IMG/VR virus record: IMGVR_UViG_3300020055_001934
Span: 1 to 26,852 of that record
Strand: one strand, 5' to 3'
Origin: a virus
Length of the DNA stretch: 26,852 nt
In this document: positions 1-9,033 of the stretch, one piece after another
How positions within the stretch are numbered: position 1 is the first letter of the stretch
How the letters are laid out: each line of letters begins with the position of its first letter
Notes under the pieces: model-generated
What the model was told of the DNA's origin: nothing
Databases searched by the model: none
What the model saw: only the letters and a program-made list of their open reading frames with translations
Position numbers and translations under genes: made by a program

Positions 1-12
1 TATAATTGCCAT
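1..12 (-). CDS. start of a truncated downstream gene (MAII...)
   Basis: Only the first four codons are inside the window, read as Met-Ala-Ile-Ile from an ATG at position 12. It follows the stop of the 209-residue virion gene by 13 bases. The same GATAAGATATG or near-identical leader precedes the gp6-like gene, which supports a true start. It continues the tail gene operon. Nothing can be said about its function. Confidence 0.45.
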
Positions 13-25
13 ATCTTATCCTTTA

Positions 26-655
26 TTAATTGTTACTTCTATAAGTTACAGTTACAGGAATGGTTTGTGAACCACCCGTCTCATTTCCATATACAGTTAT
101 TGTAGTAGAAACATTAGATGTTAACGATGGATTAGGTGAGAATGTAAATCCTAAACCACTAACAACTTGTGCCGTAGTTGTGATTTCCTCTCCTAAGAAA
201 ACAGGAACCGAACCGGCTGCTGTTGCTCCTTGCGTTACTGCTAATGTACCAGCTCTCTGGTCTGCTAATACAACAGTATATCCAGCACCAGTATTTCCTT
301 GTGGTGAAGTTGTAGGTGAGAGAGCAACTTGCCCCTCATCTTGGAAAACTCCTACTGAAGAAATACCTAATGCTACAACTGGAATCTGAGTTGTACCTTT
401 TGGTAATGTAACTAACTTGTATCTTAATACTTGTGTTTCGTCTGGACTAGCTTCCAGAATTGGTATCGCCTTAATTGCTGAGTCATAATACGCTGAACCC
501 TTTGGGTGCGCTGGCTCATACAATGTATAATCAATCTCATCATCTCCTAATGCGAATTTGGAAATGTTAAGGGATTGACCAGATGCCAACTTCTGTCTAC
601 CTTTTTTGGTTAGGATGGCATCGACTGTAATTGATGTATTGTCTAAATATCCCAT
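26..655 (-). CDS. virion structural protein with Ig-like C-terminal part
   Basis: A 209-residue protein, probably a tail or fibre-associated virion component. The N-terminal ~100 residues (ITVDAILTKKGRQKLASG, then KFALGDDEIDYTLYEP) resemble a family I recall from tail modules of T4-like phages of marine bacteria; that cannot be verified here. From about residue 95 the chain is Ser/Thr/Val/Gly-rich with alternating hydrophobics (TTAQVVSGLGFTFSP, STTITVYGNETGG, TIPVTVTYRS), which suggests one or two beta-sandwich, Ig-like domains. Cysteine appears absent. It follows the 1421-residue protein after a 64-base gap that carries a promoter-like TATATTTATTA, so it may also be transcribed separately. 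Structural role is likely; exact role unknown. Confidence 0.7.
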   Translation of the reverse strand: MGYLDNTSITVDAILTKKGRQKLASGQSLNISKFALGDDEIDYTLYEPAHPKGSAYYDSAIKAIPILEASPDETQVLRYKLVTLPKGTTQIPVVALGISSVGVFQDEGQVALSPTTSPQGNTGAGYTVVLADQRAGTLAVTQGATAAGSVPVFLGEEITTTAQVVSGLGFTFSPNPSLTSNVSTTITVYGNETGGSQTIPVTVTYRSNN

Positions 656-691
656 AATTTTTTTTAATTTGCCCTTTTGTTTATTATGTAC

Positions 692-702
692 TAATAAATA
701 TA
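692..702 (-). promoter_or_regulatory. candidate late promoter element TATATTTATTA
   Basis: On the coding strand TATATTTATTA lies 36 bases before the ATG of the 209-residue virion gene, in the only sizeable gap between it and the upstream giant gene. It shares ATATTTAT with the identical 11-mers before three other genes. It also resembles the Bacteroidota -7 element TAnnTTTG with A in place of the last G. No -33 TTTG is evident. Confidence 0.35.
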
Positions 703-719
703 ACTATTTTAAAATTTAA

Positions 720-3700
720 TTAATCTACCTCAAGAATCGGTTCTCCACTTCCTCTACCAGTATCCGCAACTCTTAAAATGTTTGGATTCGTAGTAAATGT
801 TTCAACAGGTGATAAACCATCTGGGGTTGTATCTTGTGTTTGTTTTGAACCTTCAAAGAATGAATTCTTCAATCCTTGTGATAAGTTATTTTTGTATCTA
901 TAATGAGATGGTAGGTATCCCTTTAAAGCAGTAACTTCAACTATATCATTTCCAACAGTTGGGTCTGGTGCTCCGAATGGAACTTTTGTTACTTTGTATC
1001 TAAACTTAGTAACTTCTACATCCTCATATCTAATCTGCTCATTGTTTGTGGTAGTAGGATATCCAGCTACCTGAGTAGATATTGTTTCTTTATATTGTTC
1101 TTTTACTAAATATACTTGTTGTCTACTTCCTGATAGGTTTCCGAATATATCCAATGTACTAATCTCACCATACTTTTCGATTGGTGTAAATAACCCAAAC
1201 CCAGCATTATTTAATGAATTCGGGTCCATTCCGATTTGTTCAAATCCAAATGATGCTGCAGTTGCATCTAATACTCCACCATCAGGTACATTTATTTCAG
1301 AAACATATGTTGGATAATTACCACTTAAAGTAGTTTCATCATCAACATCAATAGAAGAGTCATATTGTGGATTAGTCGATGTTAATACTACATCTTCCTC
1401 ACCATCAAGATTCGCTTCATAATTATCGTACTGATGTGAAAGGACTACATCAGATTCTCCATCTATGTTTGCTTGGAATTGATTGTTATCACCTAATAGT
1501 ATTACATCTTCATCAACATCAACACCAGTTTCATAATCTCGTTTTTCAGATGTTGGTTTTTCCCATTTAGTTTTACTTCTTTCTAAAAAGTGAGGTTCAA
1601 TCAATAAACCTTTAGAAACCTTTGCCCTAGCAGGAACTAAATCTTCCAATACATCAAATAACGATTTATCAATGTATCTAATTAATCTAATGTATTCATA
1701 AATATCTCTATTTAATCTTTGGAAGTAGTAATCTCTTAAAGATTTTAATTCGGTATATTCATCTTTATATTCATCCGCAGGTGCTCCAATGTAATTATCA
1801 ATATTGAAATTACCAAAGGATTTGATAATATCCATATTCAACTCTTTGATTGGTGAGAAGAATAATCCTAATCGAGATGAATCGATTGGAGCTCTATCTA
1901 ATGATTTTTTAGTTGCCCTAACTTTATGTGATAAATCACCAACTAAAGTTTGAGTTTCAAATCTAATTTTATCAGCTTGATTAAATCCTAATGAAGGAAC
2001 TTTTGCAGTAATTGTTCTTTCATAACTTCTATAATGATATGGATAATCGGATATAGAATTAAATCCAACTGCAGTTCCATCAACATTGTACTCGGTACTA
2101 ATAGCAACATTATTTACATTTGTTGATGATGATAAATCTTTAGGATATTCAAAATCAAATCTAAGTACTAAATCTTCAGCTGAAGCTGTATAGCTATTAC
2201 CTGCTATTGAATCAGGTTGTAAGGTATGAGTATCTAATAAATTTGTTTCTAATGGCGTTTTCCATAATCTAAATTCATCCAATGAACCACCAAAACCATT
2301 ACCCAATCTAATAGTATTCGATATACCACTACCAGTCCAATTAGATGCACCATTAACAGTTAAGGTATCGGAAGATACTTCAGTTCTAATTCTACCATTT
2401 TGTGAATCTCTTAAATAAAGATTAAATGTATCATTTACACCATCTTCACCTTTATTTATTAAAATTTGCTTGTATTCACCATCAAAGAATCTAACATTAT
2501 CAATAGATGCTGATTCTAATGTTGAACTTGAACTCACATATAAATCTAAGTTAGCAAAACTACCTGTGGTTTGTGATATTTTAAATTCCCACTCAACATT
2601 TGAACCAAGAATATCCATACCCTTAATTAATGATGTTGTTTTGGGTGTAGTTGAATTTACTCTAAACTCAATGGATTTAGGCCAATCATCATCAACAGCT
2701 CTCCAAGGTATTTGAATATATTCATTTGTATCTTCACTAAGTACTATCTCAGCTGTTCTATCATCAAATGTAAATGGTTGAGTACCACCATCAGTTGGGT
2801 CAGTTGGTCCTCCAAACTCCATAATTGTAAGAAGTGATTGTGGAACACCATAACAAGCCATTACTGCTTTCAAAGAACGAGAAGTACCTTTGTGTTTTAG
2901 TAAATAAGGTAAGTTATTAAGTATTCTTCTCCAAACCTCTTCATTTGCTGATTTAAGTGATTGTTGATACTTCTGAGTACCATCTTTATATTGTCCTAAT
3001 GCATATTCCCATAAGTGTTGAGAATCATATGCTTTCTTACCTTCCCAACCTAATGATTCTAATAATGAGTAAACTAAATCATTTGAGAATCCTAAATCAG
3101 CTTTATGTTCTGGTTTTCTTATATTATTTAATCCATTAATATATGCCCATATAACATCAAAGTGATGCCCTAGCATATCCATAAACAACATAAAGTCCTC
3201 ATTTTGATAATCCTCCTTAATAAACTCTGGAAGGTTATTGTTTAGATAATCTATGTTATTTCTATCGAATAATGCTGCATCATTTACAGCAGAGTTATAC
3301 CAAGATATCGCTTCTGTAGATGTTGATGATAGAACCGAACTTCCACTTTTTGGATATCCCAAAGAAGTGGTTGATGTGTATAAGAAGTTTTCAAATCCAT
3401 CAAATGTTCTAATTAAATTATTTATATTAGTTAATTGTTGATTTGCTTGTACTACTGATGCAGCTGTTACAGATACTGCTTCAATTTGTAAGCTTGAAGA
3501 AGCTGGTTCACTTATGATTGTATATTCATCAACAGAACCACCCTCTGCCAAAAGATATCCTAATTCTACTTGAGATACTGATAAACTATTGTATTTATTT
3601 TGATAATTTTCTAATAGTTCGATTTTGTATTGGAAATTTTTTATTCTCTCTTCAGCTGAACCAAAGTGTACAAAGTTTTCAAATACATACTCAGAACCAC

Positions 3701-4985
3701 TATAATATTGTATGTTTAACTTTTTAGTATCTACACCAATCTTCTCACCATACTGTCTTATAAGTGCTTCATTTGTTGAAGAACCACTTGCTAATAAATC
3801 ATCATATACTTGATAACCAATACCATTATCAGGTTCCAATGAAAAGTTTGGTCCTTGTAAAGGTGGACAATATCCTGTACTATCACCAACTAATGTAAGA
3901 GTTTCAATTATAGGGCTTGTTTGGATTTTAGTAATCCAAGCCTTTTGGTTTGTTTGTATATTATTAGGTAGTGGTTCATATAGTTTAAGAATCAATGATG
4001 ATGCATCTGCACCAGTTTGTGTTGATTCTTTTAACCCCCTCCATGTTGTAATTACTTTATTATCACCATTACCCAAATGTAGTAAATGTGTAAGATAAGT
4101 TGAATCATCAAAATTACATTTATTAAATTGAGATATAAATCCTTCGGATATTCTATTAATAACAACTGAACGAGGGATATCTAAATCACCTTTATCAAAT
4201 AAAACAGTGAATGTTTCTGTTTCACCTTTTACTTTTTCTTTTCTTAAATTTTGGTTTACAGGTGTTAATGATATAGGTATTTTAATTTTATCAACATCTT
4301 CAGTACCTTCCATATCGAAGTAGTTGATTAAAATCTCTTGTACATTAAAGTTGAGTTTAAAATCTCTAGTTGTAAATGCGAGTTTTGTTCTACCAATACC
4401 CACTTCTACATATCCACCCCTATCTAATCCAGAAACATTAAATGTTATATTGAAATCAACATCATATCCAATAAAGTCAGCACCCCTAATTTCTCTAGGG
4501 TATCGTATGCTTCTAATATCAGGTACATTTACTGTATATTCATCAACAACATTAATTGTTAAATCAATACCTCTATCTAAAATATTTTTAGTTTCTTTGT
4601 CTTGAGTTCCTTCATCTAATTTAGTTACAATATCTTTTTGTTGTTCAACTTCATTTAAATCCTTAGGTCTATCTGATAAAGATATTGGTGGTAAATTAGA
4701 TTTTAATCCTAAATCATTTATTGGTTTTGTGGGTGCATTAATTGGATTAATTGGTTTAGTAATACCAAAAGTTGGTTCAACTCTACCTTTTTGCGATTTT
4801 ATACTTTTGTATTGTTTTAATCTATCGGCTTTTCGTCTTCGTCTCCTACCACCAAAGAATGCATTTGTGAGCGCTCCAATTGAAGTGAAGTTCGAAGAAA
4901 TATTGCTAGAACGTCTACGAGAACGTCTTTTATCTCTCTGTTTATCCTTTCTTCTTCCAAATATACCTCTTCTTCTTCTAGCCAT
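720..4985 (-). CDS. giant baseplate/tail protein with LamG-like domain and 19-residue repeats
   Basis: A 1421-residue virion protein, the largest gene here. Residues 1-60 are extremely Arg/Lys-rich (MARRRRGIFGRRKDK; GGRRRRRKADRLKQ). Residues ~100-650 look like mixed beta domains. Around 685-715 lies WRRILNNLPYLLKHKGTSRS and CYGVP, a motif I associate with large tail proteins of marine T4-like phages. Residues ~740-935 read as a concanavalin/LamG-like jelly roll, ending in GGSLDEFRLWKTPL, which could bind glycans or act as a structural module. Residues 1155-1249 hold five 19-residue acidic repeats. A helical/aromatic stretch at ~1080-1130 precedes them. The ATG shares one base with the stop of the preceding gene (TAATG), implying translational coupling. 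Likely a baseplate-periphery or fibre-connector protein, by position and domains. Confidence 0.75.
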   Translation of the reverse strand: MARRRRGIFGRRKDKQRDKRRSRRRSSNISSNFTSIGALTNAFFGGRRRRRKADRLKQYKSIKSQKGRVEPTFGITKPINPINAPTKPINDLGLKSNLPPISLSDRPKDLNEVEQQKDIVTKLDEGTQDKETKNILDRGIDLTINVVDEYTVNVPDIRSIRYPREIRGADFIGYDVDFNITFNVSGLDRGGYVEVGIGRTKLAFTTRDFKLNFNVQEILINYFDMEGTEDVDKIKIPISLTPVNQNLRKEKVKGETETFTVLFDKGDLDIPRSVVINRISEGFISQFNKCNFDDSTYLTHLLHLGNGDNKVITTWRGLKESTQTGADASSLILKLYEPLPNNIQTNQKAWITKIQTSPIIETLTLVGDSTGYCPPLQGPNFSLEPDNGIGYQVYDDLLASGSSTNEALIRQYGEKIGVDTKKLNIQYYSGSEYVFENFVHFGSAEERIKNFQYKIELLENYQNKYNSLSVSQVELGYLLAEGGSVDEYTIISEPASSSLQIEAVSVTAASVVQANQQLTNINNLIRTFDGFENFLYTSTTSLGYPKSGSSVLSSTSTEAISWYNSAVNDAALFDRNNIDYLNNNLPEFIKEDYQNEDFMLFMDMLGHHFDVIWAYINGLNNIRKPEHKADLGFSNDLVYSLLESLGWEGKKAYDSQHLWEYALGQYKDGTQKYQQSLKSANEEVWRRILNNLPYLLKHKGTSRSLKAVMACYGVPQSLLTIMEFGGPTDPTDGGTQPFTFDDRTAEIVLSEDTNEYIQIPWRAVDDDWPKSIEFRVNSTTPKTTSLIKGMDILGSNVEWEFKISQTTGSFANLDLYVSSSSTLESASIDNVRFFDGEYKQILINKGEDGVNDTFNLYLRDSQNGRIRTEVSSDTLTVNGASNWTGSGISNTIRLGNGFGGSLDEFRLWKTPLETNLLDTHTLQPDSIAGNSYTASAEDLVLRFDFEYPKDLSSSTNVNNVAISTEYNVDGTAVGFNSISDYPYHYRSYERTITAKVPSLGFNQADKIRFETQTLVGDLSHKVRATKKSLDRAPIDSSRLGLFFSPIKELNMDIIKSFGNFNIDNYIGAPADEYKDEYTELKSLRDYYFQRLNRDIYEYIRLIRYIDKSLFDVLEDLVPARAKVSKGLLIEPHFLERSKTKWEKPTSEKRDYETGVDVDEDVILLGDNNQFQANIDGESDVVLSHQYDNYEANLDGEEDVVLTSTNPQYDSSIDVDDETTLSGNYPTYVSEINVPDGGVLDATAASFGFEQIGMDPNSLNNAGFGLFTPIEKYGEISTLDIFGNLSGSRQQVYLVKEQYKETISTQVAGYPTTTNNEQIRYEDVEVTKFRYKVTKVPFGAPDPTVGNDIVEVTALKGYLPSHYRYKNNLSQGLKNSFFEGSKQTQDTTPDGLSPVETFTTNPNILRVADTGRGSGEPILEVD
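1239..1523 (-). repeat. five tandem 19-residue acidic protein repeats
   Basis: Within the giant tail protein (residues ~1155-1249) there are five consecutive 19-residue units. Their starts are VDVDEDVILLG, IDGESDVVLSH, LDGEEDVVLTS, IDVDDETTLSG and INVPDGGVLDA. The consensus is [ILV]-D-x-x-x-D-x-V-L, followed in most units by a Tyr or Phe about 15 residues in. Unit boundaries fall every 57 bases. The DNA is diverged between units, so the repeat is old and maintained at protein level. Confidence 0.7.
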
Positions 4986-6463
4986 TAGTATTGTCTTATA
5001 TCGTTAAAAGGTCTATCATTTCTTCCAAAGTCATCGAATCTATCTCCGAAATCATTAAATTCTTCTCTTTCTATGAATTCGTTTCGGCCTCCGCCACCGC
5101 CACCTCTACTTCCACCACGTGGTGGTGATGGTAATGGTTTATATGGATTTGTTTTATCTTCTGGTTTTGGTGGTGGTGGTAATTCTTTAATTGGTTTTTC
5201 ATTAAAGGTGGGTGTAACCTCTACTGGTTTTATTTGAACCGGCTCTTCCTCTTCTCTGATTTGTGTTTCATAATCATCAAATGAGAATGGGAATAATTTT
5301 ACATTATATTGTCCTATTTTTTTAAACACTCTATGTGGTATTGTTATACCAACTATTTCATCACCATTTCCCTCTTCATAAGTATCTCTACCAAAATTAT
5401 CAAACTCCAAAATATCATCACCAACTATAATTGTGATGGCTTGTACATCTTTATTTTTTTGAATTAATAAAGGTACACCTGATTTAGTATTGATATTGTA
5501 TTTTCTTGGGTCTGTCTTTACCAACGATATTTGAGGGTCTAATCCAGACAATGGTGCTGGTATCGATTCTGTATCTATCTGAACCTCATAGTTTGCATTT
5601 AAAGTTATACTTGCTTCTAATGTTTCACCATCCTCAGCAGACAATATTGTTGGTGTATTACCAGCACGTATTAAACGCATTTCAGTTATTCTATATAAGC
5701 TGATATCAGATGTACTGATTGTGTATTTTGTACCACCAGCATCTTCATATTCAGTATCACCAGCATTTGGAAAGAACTCTGCGTTTTTGTTTCCGTTTTT
5801 TAATATACTAACAGGAGCACCTTCTCCACTTATTTTAAACTTTACTTTATATCTAGTGGGTTCTTCATATTCATCTCCACCTCCCTTTGGTTTCTTATTT
5901 AATGTGAAATTTAAAAATACCGAAGTTGAACTACCAATACCAACTTCTTCAACAATTTGGTTATCAACATATTTGATAAGAGATATTGCTTTTGTATTTA
6001 ATCCAAGTAGTTTATTATCCTTTAAACCTTGGTTTTCTATTATAGGAGCCCCATCATCTAACATAGATACAATGTAATACTCATTACACAAATATCCTTC
6101 TTTAGATACCTTTATACGTTTATCCTCTCTAGCTAATTGTTCTCTTGTAATTCTTACTAATGAATTTATACCAACTTTTTCATTATTTACAAAAGTTGAA
6201 AATCCCCTTTCATTTGTTTTTACAATAAAAAGAAAAGTATCTACAATAGTATCCTTTGGTGGTTCTTCTGGGTCTTCTGTATCACCAAAAGGGCCCTTTG
6301 GAGAGTTACCACCAGTATTACCAGTATTACCGGTATTACCAGTACCAGGTCCATTACCCACACCAGGGTCTTGGTCTGGCTCTTGTGGTGTAGTACCATC
6401 ATCAAACCCATCATTAGGGTCTAATATTTCATCAAAATCAATATTTTTTATTGGTGCTGGCAT
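4985..6463 (-). CDS. virion protein with Gly/Asn/Thr repeat and Gly/Pro-rich tail
   Basis: A 492-residue protein of the tail module, not matched to a named family. Residues ~1-65 are acidic and low-complexity with a repeated GNT triplet (GNTGNTGNTGG) flanked by Pro and Gly, giving a flexible linker. Residues ~70-200 and ~205-390 are two or three beta-rich segments with FLFIVKTNERGFSTF and YKVKFKISGEGAPVSI, resembling Ig-like or fibronectin-like folds. The C-terminus from ~420 is Pro-rich, then Gly-rich (GGSRGGGGGGRN), then Asp/Phe/Arg-rich (DFGDRFDDFGRND). It precedes the giant protein with a TAATG overlap, so the two are probably made together. Likely a baseplate accessory or fibre-attachment protein; the tails may mediate assembly contacts. 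Confidence 0.65.
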   Translation of the reverse strand: MPAPIKNIDFDEILDPNDGFDDGTTPQEPDQDPGVGNGPGTGNTGNTGNTGGNSPKGPFGDTEDPEEPPKDTIVDTFLFIVKTNERGFSTFVNNEKVGINSLVRITREQLAREDKRIKVSKEGYLCNEYYIVSMLDDGAPIIENQGLKDNKLLGLNTKAISLIKYVDNQIVEEVGIGSSTSVFLNFTLNKKPKGGGDEYEEPTRYKVKFKISGEGAPVSILKNGNKNAEFFPNAGDTEYEDAGGTKYTISTSDISLYRITEMRLIRAGNTPTILSAEDGETLEASITLNANYEVQIDTESIPAPLSGLDPQISLVKTDPRKYNINTKSGVPLLIQKNKDVQAITIIVGDDILEFDNFGRDTYEEGNGDEIVGITIPHRVFKKIGQYNVKLFPFSFDDYETQIREEEEPVQIKPVEVTPTFNEKPIKELPPPPKPEDKTNPYKPLPSPPRGGSRGGGGGGRNEFIEREEFNDFGDRFDDFGRNDRPFNDIRQY

Positions 6464-6468
6464 AATTA

Positions 6469-7728
6469 TTAACTTATATCAGAGATGAGTCCTCCACCCC
6501 CTCTATTTGGATTTGTAACTGGTGTTGATATTGGTTGTGGCGTTCCACCACCTCCTATATTATTATCTAATGGAGGTCTGTTAGGGAAATTCTTAAATCT
6601 ATCCATAAAAGACCTTTTATTTCTACTCTTAGTTGGGTTTGGTGGGATGAACTTTGGTGTTGGTAAATCAACAGGTACTTCATCCTTTATTGCTTTTGCT
6701 AAATTTGTTTTTTCTACAATTTTTTCTTTGGATTCTTTTGGTTTTTCTTTTGTTACTTCTACCGCAGGAATATTTGGTTGTATAATTACATCCGATTCTC
6801 TACTTCGTATAACTTGTCCAATTTTATCTCTGCTAGCATCAAACTCGTTTTCTCTAACTGTTCTTGGTTGAATTGTTCTTTGTGGTAAAAACGTATCCAC
6901 ACATTCTATTAAAATCCTTTGAGCTGTTTTATAAACCGCTTCCTTTGATAAGGATAGAGATTCTTTTATTGGTTTTTGTTTACCATAGTTTGTATCACTA
7001 ATATATGAGTTTCTATTTAAGTACTCATACTTCATTGCTTCTGCGAATTTTTTATGAATTCTAGTTGTTAACTTATCAAATTCTCTAATACCAAATTCTG
7101 CAACCATTTTATTGTACCACTTTTCGGTGTATATTCTTTTAATAAATGAATCAATTTCCTTTGAATCTATTTTTTCAATAAACTCACCAATGTATGGTAT
7201 AATATCATCTCTAAAAGATTGCCCTTCTACCATAATGTTAAATCTTTTTAGTAAATCAGTTTTTTCGGAAACTTCATTTCTAATAGGTAATAGTTTTACT
7301 TCAGTTCTTGATGGTGATATTTCTTTAATCCAAAGTTTTTCATTTAAACTATCAAATCCCACTCTTTTATTTAATAATGTTATTTGTGCTTTAAATATAC
7401 CATTGTTGTATCCAGCCTCATTTATTAATCTTTCCGCATCAATAAAATATTCATTTGGAAAATTAAATGCTTGAAATTCAGTTCCATCTGCTATTAGAAA
7501 ATAATCTTTAATATTTTCTGAATTAAGAGGGATGTATCTAACTAACTTACCATCATCTCCTTGAGGTAATTGATTTTCGTTAGCATCATAGACAATAAAC
7601 TCAATCATATCTGAATCGGAGAATCCAAAGAATGATTGTAGAGTTCCTTTTTCGAAAATCTCTCTATCTTTAGTAGAGATTCGATACCCTTTATTATCTA
7701 TTATTTCTTTAAATGTTTTAATTGCCAT
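6469..7728 (-). CDS. unknown virion protein with disordered Gly/Pro-rich C-terminus
   Basis: A 419-residue protein I do not recognise by family. Residues ~1-150 (MAIKTFKEIIDNKGYRIS, then MIEFIVYDANENQLPQ) look like a folded alpha/beta domain. Residues ~150-300 are mostly helical, with many charged residues and several aromatics (IYTEKWYNKMVAEFG). From ~310 the chain is disordered: Lys/Glu/Pro-rich, then basic (KSRNKRSFMDRFKNF), then Gly-rich (NNIGGGGTPQ, NRGGGGLISDIS). The Gly-rich tail echoes that of the next gene, so both may use similar docking segments. It starts two bases after the preceding stop, inside the baseplate operon. A virion or assembly role is inferred from position only. Confidence 0.6.
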   Translation of the reverse strand: MAIKTFKEIIDNKGYRISTKDREIFEKGTLQSFFGFSDSDMIEFIVYDANENQLPQGDDGKLVRYIPLNSENIKDYFLIADGTEFQAFNFPNEYFIDAERLINEAGYNNGIFKAQITLLNKRVGFDSLNEKLWIKEISPSRTEVKLLPIRNEVSEKTDLLKRFNIMVEGQSFRDDIIPYIGEFIEKIDSKEIDSFIKRIYTEKWYNKMVAEFGIREFDKLTTRIHKKFAEAMKYEYLNRNSYISDTNYGKQKPIKESLSLSKEAVYKTAQRILIECVDTFLPQRTIQPRTVRENEFDASRDKIGQVIRSRESDVIIQPNIPAVEVTKEKPKESKEKIVEKTNLAKAIKDEVPVDLPTPKFIPPNPTKSRNKRSFMDRFKNFPNRPPLDNNIGGGGTPQPISTPVTNPNRGGGGLISDIS

Positions 7729-7730
7729 TA

Positions 7731-9029
7731 TTAACCTCTATTTTTTCTTAAATTAGTTGTAAGTGTTACACTATCTTTAGTTCCATCTTCAAATGTAACT
7801 TCACATTTTAATGATAGTCCTTTATAGTTTGTACCTTTTCCTTTCCAACCAATTGTTCTTCTTCTTGGTTTTAATCCTTTTTTCTTAGATTCACCAATCA
7901 CCTTATTATCAAATTCAGTTCCAAATGTTACTGCTTTTTCCGGCTCTACAACTTTATCGTTACCAGTAACTTTAAACCATTCTGGTGAACCATCAAACGT
8001 CCATGATACATCAGTTATCTTTAAATCGGTAGTAACATTGGCAACTTCTAGTGTACTTGTCATTTTACGAGAACCAGCATCTTTAGCACTACACTTAGCC
8101 CAAATATCTTGGGCCTGTTGTGATGCATCCCCATTACCATTAGTAACCTTAACAGTAAAGTTATTACTAGCACCACTCTTAGCACCCTCTGCTGTTTGTG
8201 CAGATAACCCAAATAATTGTTCTCTCAATGATTCATTTTCTTGCAACAATGCCTCATTCCTAGCATTTAAAGATACTCTTTGAATTGCTTCATTAATTGA
8301 GTTTTGAACTGCATTTTGTAAATCAATTGTTGTTTCTGCTATTTGTTGGTTTGCTATATCAGCTTGTTCTCTAGCTATATTTGCTTTTAATTTTTCATTA
8401 TCCAACTCTATTCTAAGAGTTTCGGCAATAGCTTCTAACTCTTGTATGATGGAATTTAAACCAATAATATCTCCATTTAGTCTTTCAACTTCATTTGTTA
8501 AATCATCTATTCTATCTAATGCTTCTTGATAAATTGAACGAAGTACAGTATCAGGTAGTGGTGCTGGTGCATTTGGTATTAATTCAAATATACGAGTATC
8601 TATTGATTTTTCCAATTCAACACTATCGTATTTAGGTCTAATTAATTTACCACCAACTATACCGCCATCCATTTCTTGCTCACTAATATATCCATATAGT
8701 TCATCATATTCAGAACTATTAACATCATTCCAATCTATGCTAGATGGATTTACATTGGGTTCAATGGTTGTAGAATCAATTGGTTTATTTCTAATTGTAT
8801 TAGATAGTGGATTGATTGGTTTACCCTTAATTACATTCTTTTTTGCTATTCGTACACCACGTTCATTTTTTTTAGGAAGATTAAGAGAACCACCATCTTT
8901 AAGCTTGTTATAGAATCGCTCATCAGCTAAACCACGTTTTGGAACAAGGTTTTCATTACCCATCCCATCACGTCCACGTTTTATAGCTTCTCGCTTTTGT
9001 TTTGCTCTTTTATCTTTTTTGTTAAACAT
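7731..9029 (-). CDS. coiled-coil virion protein with basic N-terminus and Ig-like C-terminus
   Basis: A 432-residue protein in three parts. Residues 1-70 are strongly basic (MFNKKDKRAKQKREAIKRGR; IAKKNVIKGKP), like the N-terminus of the giant tail protein. Residues ~155-275 form a long coiled coil (LDRIDDLTNEVERLNGD, LEAIAETLRIELDNEKLKAN, LLQENESLREQL), so a trimeric or dimeric fibre-like stalk is plausible. Residues ~290-432 (NNFTVKVTNGNGDAS, TDVSWTFDGSPEWFKV, KCEVTFEDGTKDSVTL) look like one Ig-like beta-sandwich. It lies between a DNRLRE-like protein and an unknown virion protein with 2-4-base spacings. I infer a short fibre or whisker attached to the baseplate; the sequence does not prove this. 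Confidence 0.65.
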   Translation of the reverse strand: MFNKKDKRAKQKREAIKRGRDGMGNENLVPKRGLADERFYNKLKDGGSLNLPKKNERGVRIAKKNVIKGKPINPLSNTIRNKPIDSTTIEPNVNPSSIDWNDVNSSEYDELYGYISEQEMDGGIVGGKLIRPKYDSVELEKSIDTRIFELIPNAPAPLPDTVLRSIYQEALDRIDDLTNEVERLNGDIIGLNSIIQELEAIAETLRIELDNEKLKANIAREQADIANQQIAETTIDLQNAVQNSINEAIQRVSLNARNEALLQENESLREQLFGLSAQTAEGAKSGASNNFTVKVTNGNGDASQQAQDIWAKCSAKDAGSRKMTSTLEVANVTTDLKITDVSWTFDGSPEWFKVTGNDKVVEPEKAVTFGTEFDNKVIGESKKKGLKPRRRTIGWKGKGTNYKGLSLKCEVTFEDGTKDSVTLTTNLRKNRG

Positions 9030-9033
9030 AAGT

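Noticed and set aside
60-389. 109-residue + strand frame at the window start
   Set aside because: Antisense shadow of the 209-residue virion protein; no other + strand genes exist.
6300-6360. Repeated ACC/GTATT triplets that look like a DNA repeat array
   Set aside because: These are codons of the Gly-Asn-Thr linker in the 492-residue protein; no spacer structure, so not a CRISPR or regulatory array.
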